DNA of 64,000 nucleotides from JALYXI01 sp963795835. GTDB lineage: Bacteria; Acidobacteriota; Terriglobia; Bryobacterales; Bryobacteraceae. A program made the position numbers and the translations under genes. The stretch lies in the NCBI GenBank assembly GCA_963795835.1, contig CAWCJC010000006.1:124001-188000 (forward strand). The letters are read 5' to 3'. How positions within the stretch are numbered: the first letter of the stretch is position 1; each line of letters opens with the position of its first letter. The notes beneath the pieces were generated by a model. That model was not told where the DNA came from. It did no database searches and saw only the letters and a list, made by a program, of their open reading frames with translations. Shown one piece after another: positions 52,716-61,268 of this stretch.

Positions 52716-53698
52716 ATCCCTTCCACAATCTGAAGCGCAGCCAGCCCGTCATGCCCGGAGACGGAGGGCGTCCGGTTGTTGCGAATCGCGTCAGCAAAGT
52801 CCAGGAACTGGCGTTCGAAGGGCGCCAGCGAAATTGCCATTGGGTCGGAGGCGCCACTTGCGGCATTCGTTCCAAGTGGGGGTGCCGGGTGCGAAGTGGG
52901 ACCGTCCTCATCCTGTACGTCCCAATGCGTCAACTTGTCGCCGCTGATAATTGCCGAGCCCCGGGTACCGTGCAATTCCATGCGCTCTGTATAGCCGGGC
53001 CACATCGCGGTCGAAGCCTGCAACACTCCTGTGGCTCCCGAACGATAGCGGAACATCGCGTTTACCACGTCTTCCGATTCAATCTTGTGAACCGCGCCCA
53101 ACTGCCACATGCCGAACACCGTGTCCACCGGTCCGGCAAGCCAGCGCAGCAGATCCACTTCGTGAATCGCTTGATTGATTAATGCCCCGCCCCCTTCAAT
53201 GGCCCAACTGCCTTTGATCGGACGGCTATAGTATTCGGCGGATCGCCACCACTTCACATAGGCATCGCACTGGATCAGCTTTCCCAGGCGTCCCTGCTCG
53301 ATCGCTTGCTTCAAAAACAGAGACGAATCGTTGTACCGTTTTTGGCTGACGACACCCAGCAGAATTCCCGCCTGGTCCGCGATCTGGATCATCTCCCGCG
53401 CGACGGCGGTTGAAAGCGCCATCGGCTTCTGCACCTGAATGTGCTTCTTGCTGGCGGCGCAGGCACGCACGGGCTGCAGTCGAAAATCGGGAAAGGTGCA
53501 AACATCGACGAAGTCAATTTCAGGGTCGGAGCAGACCTCCTCGTAATTCGGTACGAAGCGCGCTCCGTATTGTTCGGCAAAACGTTTTCCCGACTCGGGG
53601 CTGGCATTCTGACAGACGGAAACCGTGAATCCAATATTGCGGTACGCCTGGGCATGCTTGTGCGCAATGGCGCCGGTGCCGATGATGCCAACTTTCAT
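52658..53698 (-). CDS. Gfo/Idh/MocA-family oxidoreductase
   Basis: NAD(P)-dependent sugar or inositol dehydrogenase-like protein of 346 residues. The N-terminal Rossmann motif is VGIIGTGAIAHKHAQAY, the EKP-like position reads VQKPMALS, and the catalytic-type histidine lies in GGALINQAIHEVDLLRWL. Substrate unknown. It is divergent from the PpiC lipoprotein with 19 bases between start codons. Confidence 0.9.
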   Translation of the reverse strand: MKVGIIGTGAIAHKHAQAYRNIGFTVSVCQNASPESGKRFAEQYGARFVPNYEEVCSDPEIDFVDVCTFPDFRLQPVRACAASKKHIQVQKPMALSTAVAREMIQIADQAGILLGVVSQKRYNDSSLFLKQAIEQGRLGKLIQCDAYVKWWRSAEYYSRPIKGSWAIEGGGALINQAIHEVDLLRWLAGPVDTVFGMWQLGAVHKIESEDVVNAMFRYRSGATGVLQASTAMWPGYTERMELHGTRGSAIISGDKLTHWDVQDEDGPTSHPAPPLGTNAASGASDPMAISLAPFERQFLDFADAIRNNRTPSVSGHDGLAALQIVEGIYASCSSSSNCCFSINSEK

Positions 53699-53701
53699 AA
53701 C

Positions 53702-53707
53702 TATAAT
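53702..53707 (+). promoter_or_regulatory. -10 box of the PpiC lipoprotein gene
   Basis: A perfect TATAAT lies in the 19-base gap before the ATG at 53718, placing the expected start at about 53714. The leader would then be only about 4 bases with no ribosome site. No -35 match is visible at the right distance, where the sequence is coding for the divergent oxidoreductase. Confidence 0.45.
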
Positions 53708-53717
53708 AAGAGCTTAC

Positions 53718-54740
53718 ATGAACAGGCGATTTGGGTTGCTGCTGGCGGCGGTGGCAATGGCTGGGTGTAAGAACTCTCCGCCGCCGGGTGTCGCGGCGAC
53801 CGTAAATGGCCGTGCCATCACCGCGGCCGAGCTTGAAAAGACCTATAAATCCCAGTACAGCGCGCCCACGCAAAGCGGCAATGAAGATCTGGTTTCCATC
53901 CAGAAGCTGGAGGTGCTGCGCAGCTTGATCGATAACGAGATCATGCAGCAGCGCGCCGAAAAAAGCGGGCTGATGGCAACCGATGCCGACGTGGACAGCA
54001 AGTTGAACGAACTGCGCGCGCCTTACACGAAGGAGCAATTCGATCAGCAGCTAAAAACGCGCAACATGACGGTCGATGAGTTGAAGGTGCAGTTGCGCAA
54101 GGACCTGAGCGTACAGAAGCTCTTCAATAAAGAGATCACGTCGAAAATCAACATCACCGATGCCGACGTAAGCGCCTTCTACGCGGCCAATCGTAAAGAT
54201 TTCAACCTGGCTGAACCGCAGATCCATCTCATGCAGATCGTCGTAACTCCCACCGCGGACCCGAATGCGCGCAATCTGAAGGGCGACAAAGCCAAAACGG
54301 ACGATGAGGCCAGGAAGAAAGTCCAGGCTCTGGAAGCGCGCCTGAAGCAGGGGCAGGATTTCGCGATGCTTGCCCAAAATTATTCTGAAGATCCCAACAC
54401 GGCGGCCAGCGGAGGCGATTTGGGTTACGTACCGGAATCTGCGCTCGAAAAGACTGGACCGGAGTTGTTCAAGCTGATCTCCAGCTTACAGCCGGGTCAG
54501 ATGACGCCCATTCTGCACACAGCCGATGGCTACCGCATCCTCAAGATGATCTCCCGCGAGCCGGCCGGACAACGCGAACTGGGCGATCCCCGCGTGCAGC
54601 AATCCATTCGTGAGAACTTGCTCACGCATAAGGATCAGCTGCTGAAATCGGCGTACTACGAAATCGCGCGGAATGAAGCGAAGATCACGAACTATGTTTC
54701 CCGAAGCGTGATGGAGAGCGCGGGAAAATCCGGCAAATAA
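53718..54740 (+). CDS. SurA/PpiC-type peptidyl-prolyl isomerase lipoprotein
   Basis: Periplasmic folding factor of 340 residues. The ATG at 53718 gives a lipoprotein signal with lipobox AMAGC (cysteine about residue 17). A SurA-like N-terminal helical region (about 25-160) is followed by a parvulin domain (about 165-300: HLMQIVVTP, DFAMLAQNYSEDPNTAASGGDLGYV, in parts). This arrangement resembles PrsA/SurA chaperones for secreted or outer-membrane proteins, fitting the many barrel receptors here. In-frame sequence upstream of 53718 is antisense to the oxidoreductase and is excluded. Confidence 0.9.
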   Translation: MNRRFGLLLAAVAMAGCKNSPPPGVAATVNGRAITAAELEKTYKSQYSAPTQSGNEDLVSIQKLEVLRSLIDNEIMQQRAEKSGLMATDADVDSKLNELRAPYTKEQFDQQLKTRNMTVDELKVQLRKDLSVQKLFNKEITSKINITDADVSAFYAANRKDFNLAEPQIHLMQIVVTPTADPNARNLKGDKAKTDDEARKKVQALEARLKQGQDFAMLAQNYSEDPNTAASGGDLGYVPESALEKTGPELFKLISSLQPGQMTPILHTADGYRILKMISREPAGQRELGDPRVQQSIRENLLTHKDQLLKSAYYEIARNEAKITNYVSRSVMESAGKSGK

Positions 54741-54842
54741 GGGCGGATTGTTTCGGGGAATACCGCTTTCAGAACGTTCGAAACGCGGCGCGCGGTAAAG
54801 ATCACACACCACTATTCAGAGCCGGTGTAACTGGCAGGTGGC

Positions 54843-56087
54843 ATGCATCACCGCTGCCAAACAATGCCGGATCAAGAACCAGACAAAGCCACAAGCCTGC
54901 GCGCGCTGGACGCTCTCAACTTTTGTAACGCCGGAATCCAGACGGGCCTGGGCCCCTTCATGTCGATCTTCTACACAGCCGTCCGGCACTGGAATCCGGG
55001 CCAGATCGGAGTGCTGCTGGCGTGCCAATCGGTCCTGGGTATTCTCATGCAAAGCAGCGTCGGCAACTTCGTTGACCGGATCCAATTCAAACGAACTTTG
55101 ACTGCCGTTGCGGCAATCGTTGTTGCCGCCGGGGCTGCTGCAATCGCGCGCTTTCCCGGCTACGCGGTCCAAATTGCGGTTCAGTTGGTTATCGGTTTAG
55201 CCGTCACTGTTTTCCCGGCCGCGACGGCGGCTTTTGCGCTCGGAATGTCGAATGACAGTGAGCGTTCTTCTCGCGTGGCTCGAAATGAAACCTTCACACA
55301 TTCGGGAAACGTCGTTTTCGCTGTTGCGGCAGGAGTCGTTGGCACCTGGATCGCGTTGCAGGGTATTTTCTACGCGGCTGCGGTCTTCGCCTCGGGAATG
55401 GCCGCCTCAGTTCTGTTTATCAAAAACAAGCAGGTGGATTTCGAAGCGGCCCGGGCGGGCAACGCGGGTGAGGAGAGCAAGCCGAAGTCCTCGGGTGAGT
55501 TGTTCAAGGACCGCCGCATTTTGATCTTCACCGCCGTCGTGGTGCTCTTCAACATCTCGAATTCCGCAACGCTCCCACTCGTCGGCGAACTGCTATCGAA
55601 GGACAAGAGTAGCGCTGGCCATTCGGCGTGGCAGATCGCGGCCGCCGTGATGGTGGCGGAAATCGTTATGGTGGGCGTGGCTATCATTGCCGGGAAAAAG
55701 GCCGACCCCTGGGGACGCAAGCCGCTGTTTCTGATTGCGTTCGCGTTCCTCGCGCTTCGCAATGGCCTGAGCGTTTTCAATCACAGTCCGGCGTATCTCA
55801 TCGGTCTTCAGGCCTTCGATGGCGTGGCGGCCGCGATCTACGGCGTTCTGCTTACGCTGGTCACCGCCGATCTGGCGAAGAACACCGGACGCTTCAACTT
55901 TCTGCAAGGCGCAATTCAATCTGCCATGGGACTCGGGGCTTTCCTCAGCAACTTCGCCTTTGGTTGGCTGGCGAAAGCCGCCGGATTCAACGCCTCCTTT
56001 ATTGGGCTCTCTTGCGTTGCCGTTGCGGGCGGCGCGCTTCACTGGATGTGCATGACGGAAACGCGAGAGGAAGCAGGACAGAATTGA
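54843..56087 (+). CDS. MFS transporter
   Basis: A 414-residue major-facilitator protein with 12 helices. Conserved MFS loop patterns are GNFVDRIQFKRTL and KKADPWGRKPL. It contains RALDALNFCNAGIQTGLGPF at the first helix. Substrate not evident. It ends next to the BluB coding region with no gap, so co-expression with cobalamin ligand synthesis is possible. ATG 54864 is an alternative start. Confidence 0.87.
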   Translation: MHHRCQTMPDQEPDKATSLRALDALNFCNAGIQTGLGPFMSIFYTAVRHWNPGQIGVLLACQSVLGILMQSSVGNFVDRIQFKRTLTAVAAIVVAAGAAAIARFPGYAVQIAVQLVIGLAVTVFPAATAAFALGMSNDSERSSRVARNETFTHSGNVVFAVAAGVVGTWIALQGIFYAAAVFASGMAASVLFIKNKQVDFEAARAGNAGEESKPKSSGELFKDRRILIFTAVVVLFNISNSATLPLVGELLSKDKSSAGHSAWQIAAAVMVAEIVMVGVAIIAGKKADPWGRKPLFLIAFAFLALRNGLSVFNHSPAYLIGLQAFDGVAAAIYGVLLTLVTADLAKNTGRFNFLQGAIQSAMGLGAFLSNFAFGWLAKAAGFNASFIGLSCVAVAGGALHWMCMTETREEAGQN

Positions 56088-56169
56088 GCAGTGGTATCGT
56101 ACCGGCATTACCTCCTTCGGCCAAGACTTTAGAACGCAGTTCCGCGCACTTCTGGTTTGGCGGCGGGAT

Positions 56170-56736
56170 GTGCGGCGCTTCCAGACCAAGCCGCTCCCCG
56201 AAGGCGAATTGGAGCAACTCATCTCACTGGCGTGTCTTGCGCCATCGGTGGGATTGAGCGAGCCCTGGAGATTCGTGAACGTTACCACTGCCGCGCTTCG
56301 CGAAAAGGTAACCGAGCAATTCGAAATCGCCAACCGGGAGGCTCTGTCCGGCTACTCCGGTGAGCAGGCCGCGCTTTACGCGAGTTTGAAGCTGGCGGGC
56401 CTGCGGGATGCGCCGGTCCATCTGGCCGTATTTTCCGACCCCGCAACCCAGCAGGGCTCCGGCCTGGGACAACGCACCATGCCGGAAACGTTAGAGTATT
56501 CCGTAGTTGGCGCCGTCCATACACTGTGGCTTGCTGCACGGGCTCAGGGGATCGGGCTTGGCTGGGTTTCCATTCTCGATCCGGGGCGCGTCACGAAGCT
56601 GCTCGATGTGCCCGAGGGCTGGCGCCTGATTGCGTATCTCTGCCTCGGGTATCCGGAAGCGGAACACGAAACGCCCGAACTCGAACGCTCCGGATGGGAG
56701 CGCCGTTCGCAGTCATCGCGTTTGCTGCAGCGCTGA
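56170..56736 (+). CDS. bluB: BluB, 5,6-dimethylbenzimidazole synthase
   Basis: Nitroreductase-fold enzyme that cleaves reduced FMN to the lower ligand of vitamin B12. Family patterns are LACLAPSVGLSEPWRFVNV, RTMPETLEYSVVGAVHTLWLAARAQGIGLGWVSI (in parts) and the C-terminal LCLGYPEAE. GTG at 56170 is the first ordinary start and gives 188 residues. However, coding homology continues upstream in frame (EQWYRTGITSFGQDF to LLVWRRDVRRF), without ATG, GTG or TTG, up to an ATT at 56083 that overlaps the MFS stop. The genuine protein probably starts there. Confidence 0.88.
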   Translation: MRRFQTKPLPEGELEQLISLACLAPSVGLSEPWRFVNVTTAALREKVTEQFEIANREALSGYSGEQAALYASLKLAGLRDAPVHLAVFSDPATQQGSGLGQRTMPETLEYSVVGAVHTLWLAARAQGIGLGWVSILDPGRVTKLLDVPEGWRLIAYLCLGYPEAEHETPELERSGWERRSQSSRLLQR

Positions 56737-56752
56737 CATGTTACCCTTCTTA

Positions 56753-56922
56753 CTGTTGTTGGTGCGCCGTGCAAGCGGCGTGAAAATGGGAATCCGGTGA
56801 GAATCCGGAACTGTCCCGCAGCGGTGTACAGAGTTCGCAAAGAGCCTCTGTAAGTCCGGAGACCTGCCAACAGCCCGCGCCCTTAAGGCGTCGGAAATCT
56901 GACCTGTGCCGAAGGAGCATGA
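56753..56922 (+). promoter_or_regulatory. cobalamin riboswitch upstream of the BtuB-like receptor
   Basis: The closing helix is CTGTTG (56753-56758) with CAACAG (56868-56873). The B12 box, AGTCCGGAGACCTGCC, lies at 56853-56868, preceded by the conserved core with GTGAAAATGGGAA and CTGTCCCGCAGCGGTG. Downstream, TCGG (56891-56894) can pair with CCGA (56909-56912) directly before the ribosome site AAGGAG (56912-56917), suggesting translational control by masking. With adenosylcobalamin bound, expression of the receptor should drop. Confidence 0.93.
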
Positions 56923-57753
56923 GTGTCATCAGTGTTGCTATTTGCGCTCGCTTTCGCGGGCGCGCAATCGAATCAGTTCGTCGTTTCCGGCCGGGTAACT
57001 GACCTGAATGGCACGTCTGTTTCGGAAGCCTCCATCGTTTTTTATAGCCGTTCCGGACCCGAACAATTCACCGCCGTTTCGGACAGTCAAGGAGCTTATG
57101 CGGTAACGGTTCCGAAGGGCCGTTATCTGGTGGACGCCAAGGGTCTGCGTTCGCTTTCCATCGACGTGACCGGCCCGCTCAATCTTCCGTTGCACATAGG
57201 GCTTGAGAGCGTGCATTCCTCCGTCGAAGTCACCGCTACGGGCATGGCGCAGTCGCTCAATGAGACGGCAAAAGCCATCGACATCGTGGATCGCGCCGAG
57301 ATCGATCGCCGAGCGGTCGCAACCGTTGCCGACGCCGTGCGGGAAGTTCCGGGTCTGCGCGTCGAACAACGGGGCGGCCCCGGCTACAACACCACAATTC
57401 AAATTCGCGGCTTGCGAACCTTCGACACCGCCGTTTTGATCGATGGCATGCGCTTTCGCGACGTCGGCGCCACTCAGGGAGATGCGAGTTCTTTCCTTAC
57501 CGACCTTCTGCTGGTGGATACGGCGCGCGTAGAAGTGTTGCGGGGAGCGGGTTCATCGGTTTATGGAACGAATGCGATCGGAGGCGTGATCAACCTGGTG
57601 ACCGATTCCGGGGGAGGCCCGCTTCATGGGAGCGTCACTGCGGAGGGCGGCGGCTTGGGGGAATTTCGCGGGCTCGGGCGGCTGGGCGGCGGAGCGCTTA
57701 CACCAGATGCTTCATTATTCCGCTGGCGTTGGGCACCAGAACGTAACGAATAA
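56923..57753 (+). CDS. btuB: BtuB-like cobalamin TonB-dependent receptor, part 1 (frameshifted gene)
   Basis: Outer-membrane receptor for cobalamin or cobinamide, called so because the riboswitch controls it. The GTG at 56923 lies 5 bases after GGAG. It has a signal peptide, a carboxypeptidase-regulatory-like domain (FVVSGRVTDLNGTSVSEASI) and the plug (VADAVREVPGLRVEQRGGPG, RGAGSSVYGTNAIGGVINLV in parts). At about 57700-57712 the frame is lost; after the sequence for GRLGGGAL the barrel continues in the +1 frame. Residues to 57753 are out of frame. Confidence 0.85.
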   Translation: MSSVLLFALAFAGAQSNQFVVSGRVTDLNGTSVSEASIVFYSRSGPEQFTAVSDSQGAYAVTVPKGRYLVDAKGLRSLSIDVTGPLNLPLHIGLESVHSSVEVTATGMAQSLNETAKAIDIVDRAEIDRRAVATVADAVREVPGLRVEQRGGPGYNTTIQIRGLRTFDTAVLIDGMRFRDVGATQGDASSFLTDLLLVDTARVEVLRGAGSSVYGTNAIGGVINLVTDSGGGPLHGSVTAEGGGLGEFRGLGRLGGGALTPDASLFRWRWAPERNE

Positions 57754-59200
57754 CGTGGGCGGATACGGAACGTATCGCAACACAACAGGCAATGGCCTTG
57801 TCGATTACTCGTTCAAGCCAGGGCTTACCCTCGGTGGCCGCGTCCTGGCGACCGATGTCTTTGGGCAACTCTATGACAGCCCCTCGGCAGCGGCGGCCCC
57901 GGCGCCATTCATTCCGGCCCCTGGCGATCCGGACTACTACCGCACCGCGCGCTTCTTATCCACGCTTGTCTATTTGCAACAGCAGGTTAGCGCGCCGCTT
58001 TCGTATCGCCTGAGCTATCAGGCGCTGCTTTCGGATCGCAATGTGGTGAACGGACCGCTCGGTCCAGGGTTTCAGCCTGGGTTTCGTACCGCGAGCGGAT
58101 TCAACGGACGCATCGATACGCTTCGCGCGCAAGCCAACTACGCAGCGGGCGCACACCATTTGCTTTCGGCGGGTTATGAGTTCGAGCGCGAATTTTTCGA
58201 TTCGCCTTCGCTCGACAATAATCCTAATCCCGCTAGGCAGGTAAACTCTCGAACTCAAGTTTCCGAAGGTAGCCATACCGCCGATGCGCAGGACCAGATT
58301 CGGCTGTTGCGGGACCGGCTGCAAATTTCGCTTTCCGGCCGGCTCCAGCGTTTTGGATTAAATGCTCCGCAGTTCCTCGGGACCGTTCCCGTCTATTCGG
58401 AAATCTCCGCCGTCAGTCCTCCCAACGCCTACACGGCGGATGTATCAGTTGCCTATCTGCTTTCTGCAACCGGCACCAAGATCCGCTCTCATGCGGGGAA
58501 TGGTTACCGCAAGCCTTCGCTTTACGAGCTGTTCGGCACTTCCTTTTCGGGTAGTTCGTTTAGCGCGTATGGCGATCCACGATTGAAGCCTGAACGGTCC
58601 GTCGCTATCGATGGCGGCTTCGATCAATACTTCGCTCGGGACCAGGTGCGCGTGAGTGGGACTTACTTTTATACTCGGCTGCAGCAGGTGATCGCGTTCG
58701 ATTCGAGCGGCTTGATCCAACCCTCCACCGACCTTTTCCGGCGCTCTTCCGGATATCGCAACAGCGGGGGTGCACTGGCGCGTGGCGTGGAGCTTTCAAC
58801 CGAGGTTCGGCCCCTTCGATCCACACGCGTGACCGCCTCTTACACCTACACGAACTCGCGCGACCGTTTCTCCCAGTTCGCCGATGGCACGCTGCAAACG
58901 CCGCGAATTTCGCCGCATTCGGGGAGCCTGGTGATTCTGCAACAATTCGGCAAACACGTGGATGCGTCGCTCAGCTTCCAGGCAGCCAGCGACTTCTTAT
59001 ACCAGATCAGCCGGAGAACGTTCGTACTCCCGGGCGCACGCCAGGCGGCCCTTACCGCTGGCTACACGCGGGCGCTGAATGAACGCGTGCACATGCGTCT
59101 CTATGGCCGGATCAACAATCTGGGCGACCAGGTCTACTACGAAGATGGGTACCGTACTCCGCGCCGATGGGCGGTCGCCGGCACCACATTTTCATTCTGA
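57704..59200 (+). CDS. btuB: BtuB-like receptor, part 2 (beta-barrel)
   Basis: The barrel continues in the +1 frame (LHYSAGVGHQNVTNNVGGYG) to a normal outer-membrane C-terminus ending in RWAVAGTTFSF. Typical TonB-receptor box elements are present (GNGYRKPSLYELFGTSF, GDPRLKPERSVAIDGGFDQY in parts). The open frame extends upstream to 57626 by chance. The last 64 bases overlap the convergent DUF1015 gene. Confidence 0.82.
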   Translation, partial: QMLHYSAGVGHQNVTNNVGGYGTYRNTTGNGLVDYSFKPGLTLGGRVLATDVFGQLYDSPSAAAAPAPFIPAPGDPDYYRTARFLSTLVYLQQQVSAPLSYRLSYQALLSDRNVVNGPLGPGFQPGFRTASGFNGRIDTLRAQANYAAGAHHLLSAGYEFEREFFDSPSLDNNPNPARQVNSRTQVSEGSHTADAQDQIRLLRDRLQISLSGRLQRFGLNAPQFLGTVPVYSEISAVSPPNAYTADVSVAYLLSATGTKIRSHAGNGYRKPSLYELFGTSFSGSSFSAYGDPRLKPERSVAIDGGFDQYFARDQVRVSGTYFYTRLQQVIAFDSSGLIQPSTDLFRRSSGYRNSGGALARGVELSTEVRPLRSTRVTASYTYTNSRDRFSQFADGTLQTPRISPHSGSLVILQQFGKHVDASLSFQAASDFLYQISRRTFVLPGARQAALTAGYTRALNERVHMRLYGRINNLGDQVYYEDGYRTPRRWAVAGTTFSF

Positions 59201-59886
59201 AAGGGATGCCGCAGCTTCGGATAAAAATCAGTGCTCTTGGGCGGCAGCAGTACGCCGCGCCGTGCGTAATCCTCGATCTGTTCCACCGTATAGGCAGCAA
59301 CCAGGATCGCCATTTCAACTTCTCCCGATTCCACCGCTGCGATCGCCAGCGGAATTTCGCGGGTAGGCTCCACCACGGCGTCTCGGAACAGATCTACAAG
59401 CGGAAACAGCCGCGAGATGTCGATGCCACGCGGTTCGCGCCCTCGCTCGAGGACAACTCCGCGCCAGCGGTCCTTCGGCGTATCGCTGAGGAAGGTGTCA
59501 ATATCTTCCACCTCACTCGTCTCCGGAAGTTCCAACCCGCGCCTTTGAACAACCAACCGGTGCGAGGGAAGACTGCGCAAACTGGAGTCGCGCGCCTGGA
59601 TCATCGCGAAGTTGTGGCCGGCGGCAAATCGGTGGTGTCCATCGGCAAGGAAGAGTTCCCTGCCCTCCAGGTCCCACGGAGCCTCGAGCGGCAGCGCGGT
59701 ATCGCACCACAACCACAAAGCTCCTTCACACCGCAGGTCCGTTCGGCCGGGCTGTGTCTCTTCGTGACGAAGAATCTTCGCCTCCGCGCGATTCAGCGTT
59801 CCCAAAATGCCCGTCCGGAAATCGTCGCGGTACCAGGAATAGGGGGGCAAAAGGACGGCCAAAGGTACAGCATCGCATGAGGGCAC
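59137..59886 (-). CDS. short DUF1015 protein (ParB/SerK-type motif), embedded in the cobalamin locus
   Basis: From GTG 59886 the protein has about 249 residues, clearly shorter than the about 400 usual for DUF1015. Signatures are LPPYSWYRDDF, the ADGHHRF motif in LFLADGHHRFAAGHNFA, and the C-terminal LPPKSTDFYPKL. The DGHHR motif is shared with the ParB/SerK-type free amino-acid kinases; a kinase role is inference. The start overlaps cbiP by 10 bases divergently (ATG 59913 is an alternative), and the end overlaps btuB by 64 bases, so it lies antisense between two cobalamin genes. Confidence 0.75.
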   Translation of the reverse strand: MPSCDAVPLAVLLPPYSWYRDDFRTGILGTLNRAEAKILRHEETQPGRTDLRCEGALWLWCDTALPLEAPWDLEGRELFLADGHHRFAAGHNFAMIQARDSSLRSLPSHRLVVQRRGLELPETSEVEDIDTFLSDTPKDRWRGVVLERGREPRGIDISRLFPLVDLFRDAVVEPTREIPLAIAAVESGEVEMAILVAAYTVEQIEDYARRGVLLPPKSTDFYPKLRHPFQNENVVPATAHRRGVRYPSS

Positions 59887-61208
59887 GGGCGTTGATGGTG
59901 GCGGGCACGGCATCGCATGTGGGCAAGAGTTGGATGGCGACCGCGATCTGCCGTTCACTGGCGCGCAAAGGCGTTCGCGTGGCTCCCTTCAAGGCGCAGA
60001 ACATGTCGAATAATTCTTATCCCTGCGCGGCGGGGGGTGAAATCGGGCGCGCCCAGGTGGCGCAGGCGCAGGCTTGTTTTCTCGATCCGGAGCCGGATAT
60101 GAATCCGATTCTGTTGAAGCCCAATTCCGATTCCGGCAGTCAGGTGGTGGTTAACGGAAAAGTCTGGCGCACGTTGCCCGCCCGAGAATACTATGAGCAG
60201 TTTCCATACTTGCTCACCCAAGTTCTGGAAGCCCACGCACGCCTGGCATCGCGGTACGACTTTCTGGTGATGGAAGGAGCGGGCAGCATCACGGAACTCA
60301 ATCTGAAGAATACTGATCTGGTGAACATGGGTCTCGCCACACGCCTGAACATACCCGTTTTGCTGACCGCCGATATCGATCGCGGAGGCGTGTTCGCCTC
60401 CCTCGTAGGCACATTCGCATTGCTGGACCCTTGCGAGCGGGCCCTGGTGCGGTCCTTTGCGGTAAACCGGTTTCGCGGCGACCCCTCACTGTTCGAAAGC
60501 GGCGTCCAAATCCTTGAAGACCGCACCGGCAAGCCTTGTCTCGGCGTCTTCCCGCATCTGCGTGACGCGGCGCTCGATGCCGAAGACAGCGTTTCGTTTC
60601 AAGGTGGCGCCGACTCGCGTACCGCGATCGTGGCCTTCCCGCATATCTCGAACCACACCGATTTTCAACTTCTCCCCGACGCCCGCCATATCTCACAGCC
60701 CATAGATCACGTCTTTGAAACCGTGATTCTGCCCGGCACGAAGAACACTCTGGCCGACCTGGCATGGCTTCGCTCCACCGGTCTTGCCGATTGGGTCCTG
60801 CAACAACATCGCGCGGGAGCGCACATTATCGGAATTTGCGGCGGCTATCAAATGCTGGGCGAACGCATTGATGATCCCCATGCACAGGAATCGGATCGCG
60901 GTGGAGCGGAGGGGCTCGGCCTATTGCCGGGGCGCACAGTGCTCGCGGCTGACAAGATTACGCGCCGCCTTCGCGCCATCACTCCTTCGGGAATCGGCTT
61001 CGACGCCTACGAGATCCACCTGGGTGAGACCACTCAGCCGCTCAACGCTCCACCTTTCGCGACGCTCGAAGACGGTTCCCATGACGGCGTTCGCGTAGGC
61101 AACCTGAGCGGCACTTATCTCCACGGCGCACTCGAAAACCCGCAGGTGCTTTCCGAACTGCTGGGCCGCGCGGTTCAAGCCGGACCTTCCCGCGCACGCA
61201 ACCTATGA
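59877..61208 (+). CDS. cbiP: cobyric acid synthase, frameshifted near the end
   Basis: Amidates the corrin side chains b, d, e and g using glutamine. The start ATG 59877 gives MRARALMVAGTASHVGKSW with the P-loop-like synthetase motif, then FKAQNMSNNS, the DRGGVFASLVGT motif, and the amidotransferase domain with nucleophile cysteine in IIGICGGYQMLG. The frame runs out at 61208, but the normal C-terminus (AHATYEALADWF to ELYLC) reads in the +1 frame up to a TAG at 61273-61275. One extra base around 61165-61180 explains this. Only the last about 30 residues are affected. Confidence 0.9.
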   Translation: MRARALMVAGTASHVGKSWMATAICRSLARKGVRVAPFKAQNMSNNSYPCAAGGEIGRAQVAQAQACFLDPEPDMNPILLKPNSDSGSQVVVNGKVWRTLPAREYYEQFPYLLTQVLEAHARLASRYDFLVMEGAGSITELNLKNTDLVNMGLATRLNIPVLLTADIDRGGVFASLVGTFALLDPCERALVRSFAVNRFRGDPSLFESGVQILEDRTGKPCLGVFPHLRDAALDAEDSVSFQGGADSRTAIVAFPHISNHTDFQLLPDARHISQPIDHVFETVILPGTKNTLADLAWLRSTGLADWVLQQHRAGAHIIGICGGYQMLGERIDDPHAQESDRGGAEGLGLLPGRTVLAADKITRRLRAITPSGIGFDAYEIHLGETTQPLNAPPFATLEDGSHDGVRVGNLSGTYLHGALENPQVLSELLGRAVQAGPSRARNL

Positions 61209-61268
61209 AGCGCTTGCCGATTGGTTCGATGCGAATGTCAACCAGAAGCTCTTCGAGGAACTCTACCT

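Noticed and set aside
54772..54779. GAACGTTC palindrome upstream of the MFS gene as a LexA-type operator
   Set aside because: It lacks the spacer expected between the half-sites and occurs alone, with no SOS gene nearby.
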